64,000 bases of DNA from Isoperla grammatica (Eukaryota > Arthropoda > Insecta > Plecoptera > Perlodidae). Location: the NCBI GenBank assembly GCA_945910005.1, contig OX246746.1, positions 44,381,468 through 44,445,467 of the forward strand, written 5' to 3'. Both the position numbers and the translations under genes were made by a program. Below, piece after piece: positions 33,896-44,448 of the stretch; position 1 is the first letter of the stretch; each line of letters begins with the position of its first letter. The notes under the pieces are model-generated. The model worked only from the letters and a program-made list of their open reading frames with translations. It had not been told where the DNA came from and made no database searches.

Positions 33896-34325
33896 GTGAA
33901 AAATAATCTTAATCATATGGGCAAGGTGTATTGTATATGGTTGGATTCACAGAACTTTAGAGAATAACGCCTTTTATGATACTTTTAAAATCACCGACTC
34001 AACGAGGCGTCACGACGCTTTGAACATGAACGACGCCTCTTTTTTTCGCCAGCGCATGCGAACATTAAAATCACTAAACTCAAGACGATAGAAACCAATC
34101 GTGTTTATTCTTGGTGTACTATTGTCAAGACCTAATTTAGTATCAAAATTATTTGTGGTTTGTTCAACAAAACAGTCTGTTTCTAATGTAAATAGACCTT
34201 GTTTTATAATTTATTTTAGAATCGCCTTACTTTACAATTAAAATCATATACGAATATGAATCAAACAATTATAAGTCATTTGGCTATCTTTGATTGTGTA
34301 CAAACAATTTTGTTTGTATTTTTAG
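33896..34325 (+). repeat. Left copy of a 430-475 bp direct repeat
   Basis: It starts GTGAAAAATA and ends TTTGTTTGTATTTTTAG. It matches 35802-36276 in the same orientation, with scattered substitutions and a ~45-bp length difference. Both copies contain the hairpin GAGGCGTC..GACGCCTC next to TTTTTTTCGCCAGCGCATGCG. LTR status was considered, but the ends are not TG..CA. Confidence 0.8.
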
Positions 34326-34344
34326 TATTGCGTTCAGTTTTTCT

Positions 34345-34946
34345 GTAGGGGCAGGCTCGCAGGTCATCCAACCAATCAAAATCGAGTGTGCATTATTCTT
34401 CCATCAACGAATATCTGCTGGAGGAATATTTAGATTGCATTCCAGTAGAACCTACTCCCCCTGATACCTATATGATTGTTGCTCTAAGTAAGTGTTTCAG
34501 AACGGTGCTGGCATGGTGGTAGGTTTTGAGATTCAATTTAAGTCCCTTCCTCGAACAGAAGAGGGAATAGCGAAGGCTGTTGACTTCTGATATGTTCTTG
34601 CCACCATATAATTCGCATACAAACATCTTTGATGCACGTTGGACATCGAGAGACAAGTCAAAATCGTGTCCTAAATTGGATAGAGGCAATAGAGATGTAG
34701 TTGAGCGGTACATTCTCAATTCAGAAGTGTGGGAGACGTTTCTCCACCTATTTAGATAGTTCACTGATTGTAGAAAATTCCAAAGGCATTGTGCACCACG
34801 ATATCGTTGGCTAGAATAAAGTTAGGGGCCTGCACTATGGAATCTGTTATGGTCCCAGTGGAAGTAGTGGGGACAAACTGGAATATTCCATTCAAAAAAT
34901 CACCACTTGTTAGTATAACAAAACAAAAGGTTTGATTTTTACTCAT
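34345..34946 (-). pseudogene. Decayed gene fragment, unknown TE-associated family
   Basis: The minus-strand frames at 34761-34946 and 34468-34764 read in sequence. The second contains FVCELYGGKNISEVNSLRYS and LFCSRKGLKLN. Patterns like F-V-C-x-L-Y-G and L-F-C-S-R-K-G occur in a large family of multicopy invertebrate proteins of uncertain function, which I recall but cannot name safely. A parallel copy lies at 49855-50240, sharing the nucleotide stretch around AAGTGTTTCAGAA and AGTCCCTTCCTC. Stops and frame breaks show decay, and no start is defined. Confidence 0.4.
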
Positions 34947-35424
34947 CCATTACAAACTATTTGCCACAAGCACAAGAAAAGGGAGGCAGAAAACAAGGAA
35001 TTTAAATGCAGGTATCTGTCATTCGAAACAGAACAACCATAAGGAATACTTGCAATACAAGGAATGAAACTAAAGACCTTTAATGGCACAAAGAAGAAAA
35101 AATTGTTCTTCAAACCAAGGAGAAAATGTTGATCCGTCGAGCGGATAGAGTGCTATTTTCAGATATCACATTAGTTGCTACAAATAGGCAGCTAAACATG
35201 AGGTAGAATCACTTTCATGGGCTCTCACTTCATTAGATGCAGCTCCACGTAAAAAATCAAATTAATAAAGCCTTATGAAAGTTTTGCTGCTGTGGACGTA
35301 CTGGACACCAGTAATATGATCTTTTCCCCAGCATAGGTGGGGTCCACCTAATTTGTGGTAAGTATAATATTTGTTTCGTAGGAAACCTGCGTAGGGACAA
35401 TCCATGTCCATATCAGGTGAATAG

Positions 35425-35612
35425 CTAGGTATTGCGGTATTTGGAAAAGTTGGGATGGAATTTCCGAGGACTGTTACTATGACTCAATCCTAGCACTCAT
35501 CTTGTGACTGAGGGAAACCTCGGGAAAACCTTCAGTCAGGATTGCCGGGAGCCAGTATCGAACCAGCGACCTGTTGAATTAGGGTATCCGTCTTACCGTT
35601 GAGCCACCTCTA
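35425..35612 (-). mobile_element. tRNA-derived SINE, copy 1
   Basis: On the minus strand, an A-box-like TGGCTCAACGG (35596-35606) and a B-box-like GGTTCGATACT (35554-35564) lie ~32 bp apart. They are followed by a body with CCTGACTGAAGG, CCCGAGGTTTCC and CCCAACTTTTCC. The body recurs without the tRNA head at 63211-63330. The tRNA part does not fold into a full cloverleaf, so it is a SINE rather than a tRNA gene. Confidence 0.65.
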
Positions 35613-35654
35613 TCGGTATCTAATCGATGGTTTGAGTTTAGTGCAAAAGGTAAC

Positions 35655-35757
35655 AAATTCTATTACAACATTCAACGGTGTTTCAATATATTTGTTTTGA
35701 AGATTATTGCAAAATTCTGGAGGCGCTACGCGAATAGACATGGAATGTGACTGAACC
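35655..35757 (-). repeat. Dispersed segment, inverted copy of 50236-50325
   Basis: It contains AACATTCAACGGTGTTTCAA, TTTGTTTTGAAGATTATTGC and GGAGGCGCTACGCGAATAGA, the reverse complement of 50236-50325 with few changes. Both copies lie close to the paired gene fragments at 34345 and 49855. Confidence 0.75.
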
Positions 35758-35801
35758 TTGCATATATTTTAACAAATTGCATTCATTTAACTGACACAAT
35801 A

Positions 35802-36276
35802 GTGAAAAATAGTCTCAATCATATGGGCAAAGGGTATCATATATGGTTGGATTCACAGAACTTCAGGGAATAACGCCTTGTATGATACTTTTGAAATCAC
35901 CAACTCAACGAGGCGTCACGACGCTTTGAACTTGTCCGACGCCTCTTTTTTTCGCCAGCGCATGCGAACATTAAAATCACTATAACTCAAGACGATACAA
36001 ACCAATCGTGTTTTTTCTTAGTGTATTCTATTAACAAGACCTTATTTAGTAACAATGATGAAACTTATTTGTGGTTTGTTCGAGAAAACAGTCTGTTTCA
36101 AATGTAAATGGGAGACCTTGTTTTATAATTTATTTTAGAATCGCCTTACTTTCGATTGCTCTGAAATCTACAATTTAGATTATACATACGTAATATTCAA
36201 CAGTAATATGAATAAAACAATTATAAAACATATGGCTATCTTGAATTGTGTATACAAAATTTTGTTTGTATTTTAG
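35802..36276 (+). repeat. Right copy of a 430-475 bp direct repeat
   Basis: Partner of 33896-34325, in the same orientation. Between the copies lie ~1.5 kb holding a gene fragment, the SINE and the 35655 segment. Confidence 0.8.
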
Positions 36277-37517
36277 ATCATGTTTTGTATTGTGATGTGC
36301 CGCGCATTGTGGGTATCCCGCGCCTACGGCCGCACCGCGTACACAAACATTAGAGCTACGTTTCGTCTCGTTTTTGAACACTGAGTCACTGAGTATTTTA
36401 TGCCATTATAGGACCTTTATGTTTGTATTGTTGTAAATTATTGGTTAAGTTTGTATGTTGATAGTCTGTTTTTGTAAAAAAAAAAAAAAAAAAAAAAAGA
36501 TATATTTATGAAACATTTCACGTGTGCTGTAATCAATCAACAATCAATCAATCAATCAATCACAAATCAACAACAATTATCTTTATTTAGCTTACGCTTT
36601 TAGTCTACAGTATTAGTATACAGATTGCATATTCGTTTAGCAAATACGTATCACAATAAATATACAAATAATAAATATAGATAATAAATAAATATAATAA
36701 ATAATAAATGTGTTGTGAAATACGAGCATCATCATCAATAACATACATTGCCTTTATTGAACATTATTTAAGAAAAATAAGTTTCATGGAAATTATTACT
36801 TATTACTTCATTTTTACTTATTAAACAGGTCATTTAGAATATATTTGAAAGAAGTAGCGTATACCATTCTATCTAAATCTGCGAACATGATTTACTTATA
36901 TACTATGTTTAGTAATTGTTCTTGTATTGCACGTTTGGTCAGACTAATCATGTTGGTCGTTGTGTTATTAATCGGAAAGATAATGTGTCTGGAAAAAGAG
37001 GTTTAGTAAAAGCAACGTTTTAGTTATTAATTATATATATATATATTAATTATATTTAGGGTATCTATTTATAGATTAGTTTAGAATTAGACTCGTAACT
37101 GGACAGACAATTTAAACTGTCGCACATGACAAATAAGGGTTATAACAAACTAGATTAGAACCATTAGAACTAAATGCAGATCTGAGATTGTCATACAAAA
37201 TTGTGTTCAGATTACATCATTGTATACGGCACCCCCCCGTCGTCGGGTTTTGAGCTTTTTCGATAAAATAAAAACTAAACATATTTGATAAAGAATGTAA
37301 AAAAGTAGATAAGAAGTGTAATTGGCTTTTATTTGTTTCTTGTTGTTTTTGCTATTTGCTTTTTAAGTAATATCACAATCTTAAGATAAGAAGTCTGAAT
37401 GGCTTTGATTTATTTTTTTTATTTTTTTTATTTTTTATTTTTTAAGATAGAATTATCCATTGTAGAACTGAACAATCTATTTGTAGATCTATTACTAAAA
37501 TAGGATAAAATTGCACG
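36277..37517. other. AT-rich sequence with A23 run and TCAA repeats
   Basis: A pure A23 tract at 36476-36498 may mark the 3' end of a retroposed sequence. It is followed by a short (TCAA)n stretch near 36530-36563. The remainder (to 37517) is AT-rich lead-in to the LINE, with no coding region. Confidence 0.4.
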
Positions 37518-39496
37518 ATGGTTTTGTCGCATCCTATTTGCACTGACATCGATCTCACACTTAACGAAACCAGAGACAACTGCATAACTTGCAAATCCCT
37601 CGGAGAATTCTCAAAATTTCACACCCCCCAAAAATCAAGCACGAACATCACTATTATCCATATTAATATACGCAGCATACAAAAACATTTTGATGAGCTA
37701 TTAGTCGTTCTCCAAAATACTTCAGTCAATTTTGATATTATAATATTAACGGAAACACAAATGAAATGCACTAATAATCAATTTGTAATCGAGAGGTACG
37801 AGTCTTACCATTATAATAATAAACTTACATCACATGATGGAATATCTATCTTTGTCAAGGAAAACACTGTAAATAAAATTAACATTGAACAGATAAATGA
37901 AATAACTCAAGCCACCTGTGTTTCAATTACATTCAACAAAGACAATAAAAACTACACTATTTTAGCTTTATATAGATCGCCTTCCAGTAACATAAATATA
38001 TTTATAGAAGAATTAGCCATTTATATCCCAAAAATAAAATCAAACGTTAACATAATAATATAGGCGATACAAACATAAATATCAAAGCAACGCAATGTAA
38101 TGAATCGAGGAATACAAGAGATACATAAATGAAACTACCAGAGAAACGGGCCTTAGTAAATCTTGCATAGATCACATTTTCATCAAATCGAAAATACAAT
38201 CCAGTCACAACAAAAATTCAAGAACTAAAAAAACCTCAATTCTACATACAGCAATTACCGATCATTAGCCAATTACAATCCAAATTGAAACGGTGAATGG
38301 AGTAAAAGATAAACTTTTTCGCGATGACGTAGAGAGTAAAAAAGAAATTAGGTCACTAATCTACGAAGTATTATATCAAAGAATGCAAAACGAAGGATGG
38401 CAAAACGTAATAAATGAACCAGATGTTAACATTGCAACAAGCAACTTCATTAAAATACTCCATATTGATAAAGCGACTGAATGTAAAATCACAAAAATTA
38501 ACTTCAAAAAAATTAAACCATGGGTTACACTAGGGCTAATTGAGTCAATAAGAACACGAGATAAACTTAGCAAACAAGTAATAAAACACCCTCTAGATAC
38601 CGTACTCAAAGCATATTATAAACAGTACCGTAACAAACTAAATCAGATCATTAGGATCACAAAACCTGATTATTTTAAGAATAAGCTACTGAATGCAAAC
38701 AATAACATCAAAAAAGTGTGGAACGTGATAAACGAAGCTACAAACAATTGTGTAAAAAAGCGTTTTGCTATAAAAGAAATAGCTACGAATAAAGGCACAA
38801 TTAACGCGGACAACAACCCAACACTAGTAGCTGATACATTCAATAATTACTTTACTGACATTGGGGGGAAAATGGCAGAGGAAATCTTAAAAAAGAAACA
38901 ACCCTTCCCTGAAACTACCCCATCTTTAGAACATAAACGAAGTAGCACAGACAAATCATTTTCCTCTATCCAGTTTCTGAAACAGAAATCTCATCATACA
39001 TAACCGAACTAAAAGAAAACACAGCGCCAGGAATCGATAACATACAATCAAAAACACTTAAAGCTCTGAAACCACTAATTCTAAAGCCAATAGCACACAT
39101 CATAAACCAAAGTTTTACAACAGGTGTATTCCCTAGCGAATACAAGAACACCATAATTACACCTATACACAAAAAAGGAGATAAAACGCAAACATCCAAC
39201 TACAGACCCATATCCTTTTTAACAAATCTTTCGAAAATACACGAAAAAAGCATTAAAAAAAGAGTAAACGAGTACCTAGAAAACAACAAGATATTCTCAC
39301 CAAACCAATACTGTTTTCGCGAAGGAAAGAGCACAGAAAATGCTATCTATAAACTAACGGAAGAGATACACTTGACAATAAACCTAAACAAAAAACCTTT
39401 AGTAATTTATCTAGACGTAGCAAAAGCCTTTGACACGGTTTCTCAAAAAATATTACAAAACTTGAATAAATGGAATCAGGGGTTTAGCACTAGAAT
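37518..39496 (+). pseudogene. LINE ORF2, 5' part (endonuclease and start of RT)
   Basis: 37518-38063 encodes an APE-type endonuclease fragment (IHINIRSIQKHF, ILTETQMK, ALYRSPSS). A frameshift near 38055 leads to GDTNINI, then degraded sequence with CIDHIFIK. 38293-39003 encodes the linker region, and a further frameshift near 38985 leads to RT motifs (ENTAPGIDNIQSK, SNYRPISFLTN, REGKSTENA, YLDVAKAFDTVS). The copy is dead. It is cut at 39495/39496 by the 8.5-kb transposon and resumes at 48025. The clade is within the CR1/L2/Jockey-like APE LINEs, not resolved. Confidence 0.85.
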
Positions 39497-39506
39497 AGGC
39501 TACTTG

Positions 39507-39774
39507 CATAAGTTCCATATATGGTTTTAAACTATGTAGGTTCATAGTTTTTTGTGTACAGAATCCGAAAAAAATACGTTTTACAAAAAAAAATAATTAC
39601 CTAGTGAGTAAAAACAGAGTTAAAAAGCAGTAAATATTTGAATTTCCTCACTATTGAGAAACGCGCACGGATTGGCTGACGCGTTTTTGACGTCATCGGC
39701 CTGCACGCTAGCCCGCGCCTTCAAAGCTACAGCGGCGATTCAAACCCAATGACAGCGGTGAGGTGAGCGTGACA
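39507..39774 (+). promoter_or_regulatory. Putative promoter of the YqaJ gene
   Basis: Between the left inverted repeat and the start codon lies a CpG-rich patch with a CCAAT-type ATTGGCT (39671-39677) and a perfect CRE palindrome TGACGTCA (39688-39695). A short upstream ORF (ATG at 39749) precedes the main start. This placement suggests CREB/ATF-type control; it is inferred from motifs only. Confidence 0.4.
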
Positions 39775-39905
39775 ATGACGGAACAAGGATTTAAAAAGGG
39801 TCAATCGGATAATTTATGTCGAATAGATAGTTTCATGGTAGCCGAATATCTAGGCAACAGTGACAACCATGTTAGAGCTGAAATGAAGAATGTAAAAGCA
39901 GAGAG
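39775..39905 (+). CDS. YqaJ gene exon 1 (residues 1-43)
   Basis: It starts MTEQGFKKGQSDNLCRIDSF and ends in AG before GTAAGT, phase 2. No recognised domain is present. Confidence 0.7.
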
Positions 39906-41838
39906 GTAAGTAACATAATATTATGAACTTTGTTACCTATATTTTCATAGCCTAGGCCTAAAAGATGGTAGGCCTAATCAGTTATATCTTCGGCGTTACT
40001 TTAACTAGTCTTGTATTATTATTAGTGTGTGATAAAGTCTTGCCCGTTCTTAATTACTATTTTCTGTCACTAATAATCAACCTCCACCCGTCAGGTGACC
40101 TTGGTAGGCGCCGTAGAACATCACAAATGTGGGCCTTGTACTAGGCCTAGGCCTAGGCCTATCCCTTGTCCGAAATTGTGTTTGACAATTTGTTATTGTT
40201 TAAAGTGAACCCAATGCCTATGCCACGTATACGTATATAAGCCTAGGCCTTCATACGGCTTCTACTAGTAAACTAAATGTCCAATTCCCGTGCCTGTCAC
40301 ACTAGACCCTACCTTAATATTTAAATAGAATAAGGATAACCCTAAACAACTAGGTCTAGTCTTCTAGTTAAAGGTATATGTAAATTGATTTAGGAATTAG
40401 GATATAGCACTATCCATAAATGTTGTGACACAATCACGTACCTATTCCCCCCACCCCCAATTATACAGCCCTATAGCCATAAATGTAAATTCAATTTTAA
40501 GACCTACCTACAGAGTTTCTCTCACTGCCATTCAAACTTATTTTTTCCATTTCTGCAGATCAGGTAGAGAAAGTTACGGAGATGCAGCAGTGGGATATGT
40601 GCAGGTTCGAAGAGTGCAGTCGCTCTGTACAGTGAAAGGGAGAGTGTGTCCCGAACACCGAGTTCGAGCCAAAGGATATTCTGTGACACTGACACTCGAC
40701 GAAGAAAACGAAAAAGTTATCAGCGTAGAATGTCACGATTGTGCGGCGTCTGTAGGTATGTGTGGCTACTGGCTAGATCTAGTACCTACTGGTCTGTTAC
40801 CAATATGGAATATTACGGTTCACTGACACAAATATTGTGTGTTTTATTGCAGGAGGATGTAAACATTCTATTGCATTCTTGATGTGGTTGCATCGAAGGA
40901 GTGAAGAACCTGCATGCACCTCAGTCCAGTGCTACTGGAAAAAATGTAAACTTGCAACAGTAGGTACTGGATTGAAGTTTATTGAAGTTAAGGAATTTAA
41001 TAAAGAACCTCTAACACAGGAGGAAAATGATGTTGAAAATGACTTTTTAAGAGAAGTTATTGAGGAGGGTACCAAAAGGTCTGTGAACAGTCAATTAATC
41101 AAACATTTTAGTGGCAACCCACAAAATCCTGCACAAGGACTCTCAATGCATTCATTAATTTCACACTACAAACAAAGTGAAAATTTAACATATCAAAATT
41201 TCTTAAATACATCTCGTGTTTTAATGTCTGAATCTTTATGTCATGAAGCGGCTTCATTGACACAAGGTCAGGCAGACAATAAGTTGTGGTATGAGTTGCG
41301 TTATGGAAGAATAACGGCATCGAAAATTTACGAAGCTGCCAGGTGCAAAACACTAAAAGGTTCCTTGGTGGAGGCCATACTTGGTGCTAAAAAGATAAAG
41401 GACACAGAGGCAATGCAACGTGGGAGAACTCTAGAGAAAGAGGTAATTGAAGTTGTTGCAAACAAAATTAAAAAAAAGTTAAGAAGAGAAGGCCTTCTTT
41501 TAAATCCTAAGTGGCCAATGCTAGGAGCTTCTCCGGATGCTGTAGGAGATGATGTGGTAGTTGAAGTAAAGTGCCCTACTTCTGAGAAATCAGTACAACG
41601 ATATGTCAATAATGGTAAAATTAATCCAAAGTTTTTAGCACAGATTAACCTCCAAATGCTCATGGCTGGAAAACAAAAGGGATATTTTTGTATCGCAGAT
41701 CACACTTTTGAATCAACAAGACAAGTAACAACATACATGGTAATTTATGATCAAGAATTTATTGAACAAATTATTGAAGATGGTATACACTTCTGGAAAA
41801 AAGCTGTATTTCCAATACTTCTTAAGGGTACACAGTAG
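39775..41838 (+). CDS. SWIM zinc finger-YqaJ nuclease, three exons
   Basis: Exons 39775-39905, 40559-40755 and 40853-41838 have GT/AG borders and phases 2 and 1, giving 437 aa with no stop. A SWIM-type zinc finger is formed across the exon 2-3 junction (C102, C105, C112, H114). The C-terminal half is a YqaJ/lambda-exonuclease-like PD-(D/E)XK domain: E304 in RGRTLE, D338 in LGASPDA, E347-V-K349 in VEVKCP, and a QINLQ helix (373-377). Such enzymes resect or cleave DNA ends. In this element it probably processes ends or replication intermediates during transposition (inference). The start is the first ATG in frame with a good acceptor-phase match. AATAAA at 41895-41900 is a likely poly(A) signal. 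The gene is convergent with the transposase gene. Confidence 0.85.
40559..40755 (+). CDS. YqaJ gene exon 2 (residues 44-109)
   Basis: The acceptor is TTTCTGCAG and the donor GTATGT. It encodes a beta-rich region ending VECHDCAASV, the first half of the SWIM zinc finger. Intron 1 before it contains (TAGGCC)n at ~40143-40160. Confidence 0.8.
40853..41838 (+). CDS. YqaJ gene exon 3 (residues 110-437, stop)
   Basis: The acceptor is TTTTATTGCAG. It begins with GGCKHSIAFLMWLH, which completes the zinc finger, followed by a spacer and the nuclease domain. It ends ILLKGTQ with TAG. Confidence 0.9.
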
Positions 41839-42184
41839 TATACTGTATATATACATATGTGTACATACGAGTGGAAATGTAGAAGGCGTATTGAAATAAA
41901 CTAGGAAAACGGTCTGTTTGACGCGTTGATAAGCGAGTGCGTCCATCTACGAACTTTGTGGCGAAAAGTTCTCAAAAGTAATAAAAACCACAACAACAAT
42001 TCAAGAATCGCATTGCAAAATTGTTTCTAATTTCCATAGCTATTATACTTTCCGACATTGTTGAAAGCAGTGCAATGTGCGTTGAAAGAATTTTCATTGT
42101 CATGTTTTCAACATGGTCCGCCACCGTTACCAACACTTATTGACAGCAATAGAAATGTAATTTCTGCCTCTAATACGTATCCGA

Positions 42185-42470
42185 TTGGATTTAAATTAGT
42201 ATATTCGTGACCAGACCAAAATTTACTATAAGATAGCCCTATAAGATAGCCACCTCAAATTTTGCTGTTACTGTGTTTCAGAAAAATATTTTTGAGTAAC
42301 TTTTGTGTAACTTTGCCAATATTTATTAAATCGCAATAAAATGAACATATTCGTGACCGGAAAAAGCTTTAGAAAAATATGGCTATCTCACATTTTGCCG
42401 CCATTTTGTTCAGAAAAATATTTTGCAGTAACTATGGTGTAACTTTGTAACTTTTCGAACGATTTTGCCA
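42185..42470 (+). repeat. Imperfect ~125-bp tandem duplication
   Basis: Two similar units both run TATTCGTGACC.., (G)ATAGCC/GGCTATC, TCAAATTTTGC or TCACATTTTGC, CAGAAAAATATTTT, then GTAAC.TT.TGTAACTTTG. They lie between the two convergent transposon genes and are non-coding. Confidence 0.55.
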
Positions 42471-42682
42471 CAAAACTAAACACCTTCAATCCACATCGAG
42501 GCTTGAGGATGGTCCAAATTTCGAGTTGACCGGACTTTCCGTTCAAACGCTATTGACAGACATAAAAAAAACAACGAAGTGCCATAAAGGTCTAATGGAG
42601 ACGCTCGCTTAATTATGTAGTACCAGTTCCGGTACTCAATACTAAACCACTCCAACCGATTGATATCAACATAACCTATAGG

Positions 42683-43005
42683 TTAGCACAACTGACGTAA
42701 CAGCTGAACTACAACAATGGAATAAATGAATTGAACTGGTAGACAAACAACCAGCTGTCAAAGTAATATCTTTGCAAATAATGAGGAGAAACAATTAGTT
42801 GTAACGATAGTAACTGCTCGCCAGTTTAAATTTATTTTCATTAATGGACAGCAACTATCTGACGTAAACGTTTGTAAACGTTCTGAATGTTTGTTTTCCC
42901 AACTTCAGAACTTCATATTTTTTTTAACAGCTTGTTTGTCCATCGGTTCAATTCATTTGTTTCATTGTTGTGTTTTGGTGTTGTGCGTACCCTATACACA
43001 TATTA
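42683..43005. mobile_element. MITE, copy 1 (family with 62885-63205)
   Basis: Inverted arms carry CAATGGAATAAATGAATTGA and GACAAACAACCAGCTGT on the left, and CAGCTTGTTTGTCC and TCAATTCATTTGTTTCATTG on the right. A second copy is at 62885-63205. It is inserted between the two genes of the ISL2EU-like transposon. Confidence 0.65.
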
Positions 43006-43273
43006 CATTTATACATAGCACACAATGTAAAAATGTAGCATACACATTTTTAAATTAAATCCATATTATGATTGTCAGTTACTTCTTCATTTTATAATTT
43101 ACTTTGTTACGAGTTTGTACATACAATGTGGGCCTAAGTTTGTCTTTTGGCATGTAATAAAAGAAAAAGACATGAAATAAACATGAAGACTCTGTGTCAT
43201 GTAACATACTTAAATGTTGTAGCCCAAGTTCAAATTAACAAGAAAGTGATTCCTGACGAGCAGTTATATCTAC

Positions 43274-44448
43274 CTATTTAATCAATGGTCCTTGCAAATT
43301 AACAATCCCAGCAGCAACTATCACTGCATGATCAGCAAGATAAACAGATTCAGTATCAATGCATGCATGAGGTGCTAAGAATGCAAACTCTCTAAATCTT
43401 CTAATTACTCTTTCAATGTGTATACGTAGGCTAGCAATAACTTTCGTTTGAATGACATCCTCACGAGTACATTTTGTATCTGCCGACACACTTGGAGGTC
43501 GAATAAGGGTACAACCTTTTCTAAGTAAATGTGCATCCAAATGTTTAAAGCCCCTGTCAGCCATTACAGCCATTCCAGGAGTCAGTTTATCAAGAAATCC
43601 ACAATGCTCTGTTATTGTAATATCACTTGTTCGACCGCCGTAACCACTTGAGATAAAATTAACTAACCCATCAGGAGTTGACGACACAAAATACTTAACA
43701 GTATTAGCCTTTTTGTATTCAGACCAAGTAAGTGCTTGTGTTACTGGATTTGATGGTTTTTGGATTTCTATTTCAAAACAGTCTATGATTGACTGAACAT
43801 TACTGAACCTTGCTCTAAAGGATATTGGCAACAACTGTTGAATACTTTCTTTAGTTGGCCAAACCACAAGTTGTTTCATATATTTGGAAATTTCTGGTAA
43901 TGTGGTTTTAAAAATTCGGCTTGCCTGAGAGAGAGAAATACCAAAGTCATGCCCCAATGTAACAAGTGAAGCATTAAGCCGAAGCTTTTTTAATGTCAGC
44001 AAGACGTTTTCCCTAGCTTTTCTAGAATGTAGCCTTTTTGACAGCAAATCAACTAAAAACCAACAATCATCAGGTAAACCCAAGTATTGCCTAGGATGTT
44101 TTTCAATCAATAACAATGTTCTCTTTAAACTTAGCATTTGCAGTTCATCGTTGGCAAACTTTTCAAAATCCGAGTCCATGTAACTTGTGTCAGTGCATGT
44201 GGCTGACGTATATGTTGCATTGACACTACTTTCACACGAATCAGTATCACTTGGCAGCTCCAGTACCTTCTTAACTAGAACTTGTTTCTGGAACTTGATT
44301 GGAGAAGTCTGGACATTGATTCCCGGTTTAATAGGCAAACATGCTGTGCTGGCAGTAGAGGTGTCTCTTTCTAGATAAGATACATCAATGCTAGTACCTT
44401 TACTACGGTAGGTTGGCCTTGCTTGGACACCCTTGTCTACAAATGTTG
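43274..44448 (-). CDS. Transposase exon 3 (residues 218-608, stop)
   Basis: The acceptor is TTATTTTCAG. It encodes the helix-turn-helix and the complete DDE core, ending NLQGPLIK with TAG at 43274-43276. Confidence 0.92.

Noticed and set aside
33896..36276. LTR retrotransposon
   Set aside because: The direct repeats lack TG..CA ends, and I saw no primer-binding site, gag or pol between them.
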